This document shows, in pieces, positions 61,601-64,000 of a stretch of DNA of 64,000 bases. Below the pieces are notes generated by a model. It saw only the letters and a program-made list of their open reading frames with translations, ran no database searches and had not been told where the DNA came from. Source of the DNA: Tyto alba (taxonomy: Eukaryota; Chordata; Aves; Strigiformes; Tytonidae); NCBI RefSeq assembly GCF_018691265.1, contig NW_024881313.1, positions 35,705,518 through 35,769,517 on the forward strand, read 5' to 3'. A program made the position numbers and the translations under genes. Numbering within the stretch: the first letter of the stretch is position 1; every line of letters begins with the position of its first letter.

Positions 61601-63365
61601 TTGTGGTTAGCAACGTAGGGTAGGAGTCAGGAGGCTTGTCCCTGTCCTGGCTGCTGCCTCGTCACCTGCTCTGAAGCTGCTCACTTGACTCACACAGCTA
61701 AGCCTGCACAGATAGGAAGGGTTAGTTAATGACTATGGAGCATTCAGAAATCCTCTTTTAAAAGCTGACATATGGATAATGATTTAATATTTCTCACATG
61801 CTGCTGAATTACCCTTCTGCAAATGTCTTCTCCTGCAAACTGAGCTGTCCAGTGTCCCACCAGGCTTCAGACACTCATTCTCAGGGACAAAGCCTTAAGA
61901 GATTCACCTGTGCCCCATCAGGGCTTCACCTTGTCTAGAGTCAAGGCAGCCAGGGCAAAGACCTCTTAGTGTAAAAACCACAGCACATTGAAGCTAAAAG
62001 GCCCGAGATGGGATAAGAAAAGATACCCTCTTTGTGGGTCAGCATGGAGGATTACAGATGCTCACCCACATCGTGTAATCTTATCTCTGGGTGTTGCTCA
62101 TGTGAATTGTGAATTCTTTGGCTGCATGTGCACACGTACCAAGGGGAACTTCCAGATCCTGTGAATCGACTCATCTGAAACCTTACCTTTTTTGTCTTTA
62201 TCAAAGGAAAACCAGTGAAGGCTCTTCAGAGGCAGACGTGTGAAGGTTTAGAGATACTGAATCACATGTAAAATTTGTCTGCATGGGAGTTTATACCACA
62301 GCAATGCAAGGTGTGAACACAGAGCCCCTGAATAGGCCTAGGAAGGCTTCCTTATATTTTGGGACCGAGTAATAGAAGTGATTGTTCTGATAGGGAAAAG
62401 GGTGGGAAGAAACTCTAGGCTAACTGGGTAGCAAGACAAGCCGTCTAGGCATGGGGAAGGCAGAGCCAGTACCTTAGTCTCTGCTGAGAGACGCTATAGA
62501 TCTGCACATTATCTGTGCCTGTGTGGGCACTTCAGTTATGAATCATCTGCACAACCACATATATTGGCATGTGAGATGCCCTTATGGTCAATGGAGAGGA
62601 ACAGGCACTTTGGGGCTCAGTTCCTCTGCTATATTTTAGACACCTGTTTTAGAAGGAGATGAACTGCACTCCAGACCTCAGTCAGCTAGTCTTCAATAAC
62701 TAGTCAAGTAGGGGTGACTAGCTTGAGTGATGCTGCCTGGCTACAGCCACTGAAAGGAAGCATTAGGTTATTAGTCCATTTCTTTGGAATCGTAGTCATT
62801 TCCTTACAGTTCAATTTAAAATGTTGAGAAATCAACTAAAAAGGAAAAAAAAAAAAAAAAAAAAGACTCATTTCAGAGACACTAAAATAAGTGGGAGTGT
62901 GAACATATGTGTGTGTCCACATGAGGAACTACTCTGGAGTTTCTGAAGTTCTTTAAATACACAGTGAACATGATGCCAGGTTCATCTCCCCTCCTGAACA
63001 CGCTTTCCCATATGCATAGGCTGCACACTTCTGGTTTACCAGTTTTAATGGACGTGATTGGATTGCAGAAAGCTGATAATGAACTCTAGGTTCCTGTAAT
63101 GGGTAATACAAAGCAATCCCACTCATTTATACTCATTTATCATGTGGCAGTTGGTCTGACTGAGGATTGAAGGCAAGCCGCTCTTAGTTGACACCCGCTA
63201 AAGCATATACTGTTTTAAAAAACAGCATTAAAATAATTAAAAAACAAAAATCTTATTCTTTTATAGGCAGAGTACCTTAGCCTCTGTATTGGTGCAATAG
63301 ATCTGAGCAAGAAGATAACTCACCAGTGTCTAAACCCTCTGATCTTATTTCATTGGAAGAGATGA
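58641..63365. other. Non-coding sequence, no gene seen
   Basis: No gene is supported. A20 lies at 62845-62864. The sequence is otherwise unique by eye. Confidence 0.6.
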
Positions 63366-63469
63366 AGGGTCAAATCCTGCTCTTAGTTACAGTGATGTCA
63401 GTCTGGAGTGACTCCATGTGAGCTACCATGGATAAAAATTGGGCATGACTAGAGTACAATTTTGGCCCT
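63366..63469. mobile_element. Possible short inverted-repeat (MITE-like) element, 104 bp
   Basis: The left end AGGGTCAAATCCTGCTCT (63366-63383) and the right end AGAGTACAATTTTGGCCCT (63451-63469) are imperfect inverted repeats (about 14 of 18 positions with one gap). The interior (TTAGTTACAGTGATGTCA, TGGAGTGACTCCATG) resembles a palindromic repeat I recall as widespread in sauropsid genomes (TCAGTTACACTGGTGTAA..., GAGTAACTCCA). No clear target-site duplication is seen. Confidence 0.5.
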
Positions 63470-63825
63470 AAATGTTTCACAATACATCCTGTTAGCATGA
63501 ATTACATGCATGCATTAAAGGAAATGTAAAGCCTTCAGATTTTGAGAAAGAGATAAAAATTCAGCTATTCTGCCAGCTTTCCTGAAATGGTTTTGAAATG
63601 CTCCTTGCAGAGGTGAAAAGTGGGTGTTGTAAAGCCACTTGCAATGTTTCCCACCCCTCCTGCTCATTTCCAGTGGAGGTCAACTTGTGCCACCATGTTG
63701 TGTAGTTTTCACCTTGCACATTGTGATCTGCAGCGTGACAGGCATGGCAGCAAATGGCTCAGATGTGTGCTGAGGCCAACTTCTCCTTCAGGCCTTTAGG
63801 GGGAAATTCTCATTGCTTTTCCCTC

Positions 63826-63828
<3 letters not shown>

Positions 63829-63856
<28 letters not shown>

Positions 63857-63908
63857 ACAAAACAAAACAAAACAAAACAAAACAAAACAAAACAAAACAA
63901 AACAAAAC
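63829..63908 (+). repeat. (AAAAC)16 microsatellite
   Basis: Sixteen perfect AAAAC units (80 bp). The ORF with repeated KQNKT residues across it is an artefact. Confidence 0.97.
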
Positions 63909-64000
63909 CATTCAATATCTATTATCAAGAAAGTCCAGGGAAGAGAGAATGACCCTGAAAAGCCCAATTGTCTGATGCAGTCACAGAAAAGGGATGTTAG

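Noticed and set aside
63754..63975. ORF with repeated KQNKT residues
   Set aside because: It is a translation of the (AAAAC)16 microsatellite.
1..64000. CRISPR arrays, bacterial operons, phage or viral genes
   Set aside because: No direct-repeat/spacer arrays, operon-like ORF packing or viral protein motifs are visible. The sequence is vertebrate genomic DNA.

Overview
The window looks like vertebrate nuclear DNA, most likely from a bird. It is gene-poor and intron-rich, and it carries a 5'-truncated CR1 LINE end with the AATCATAGAATAG-type terminus. There are few interspersed repeats, one CpG island, and many A/T and C homopolymer tracts. There is no bacterial-style gene organisation. I cannot name the species.

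Region 1 (1 to about 10,370) is the 5' part of one gene on the minus strand, which I identify as CSRNP1 (cysteine-serine-rich nuclear protein 1, also AXUD1). Two coding exons can be placed to the base by their splice sites and reading phase: 3130-2935 (start codon at 3106) and 589-330. Together they give residues 1-144 in one uninterrupted frame. A non-coding first exon is inferred just left of the Sp1/AP-1-rich promoter, with a good donor at 10,080. Intron 1 is about 6.95 kb. The rest of the gene, including the Cys-rich domain, lies beyond the left edge. A seven-codon upstream ORF ends inside the CSRNP1 start codon (ATGA overlap).

Region 2 (10,390 to about 12,795) is a 2.4-kb G-rich minisatellite with an 18-bp unit and a loose higher-order structure. 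It directly abuts the upstream side of the CSRNP1 promoter. The long ORFs seen on both strands here are a by-product of the 18-bp (six-codon) period.

Region 3 (12,800-64,000) is about 51 kb with no coding gene I can support. It holds an old CR1-type LINE fragment of about 1.5 kb (minus orientation, 30.85-32.35 kb) and a younger CR1 3' end (48.19-48.54 kb). It also has several MIR/CORE-SINE-like relics, a possible 104-bp inverted-repeat DNA element (63.37 kb) and an (AAAAC)16 array. Other features are a 15-bp pyrimidine-rich tandem repeat, assorted simple repeats, and an isolated 300-bp CpG-rich patch near 53.3-53.6 kb. In human the flank upstream of CSRNP1 leads to XIRP1 and CX3CR1. Neither is visible here, so this is probably the intergenic and regulatory space between them.

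I found no previously undescribed molecular system. The most unusual items are the promoter-adjacent minisatellite, the poly-G tracts immediately after the first 5' splice site, and the start-codon-overlapping uORF.
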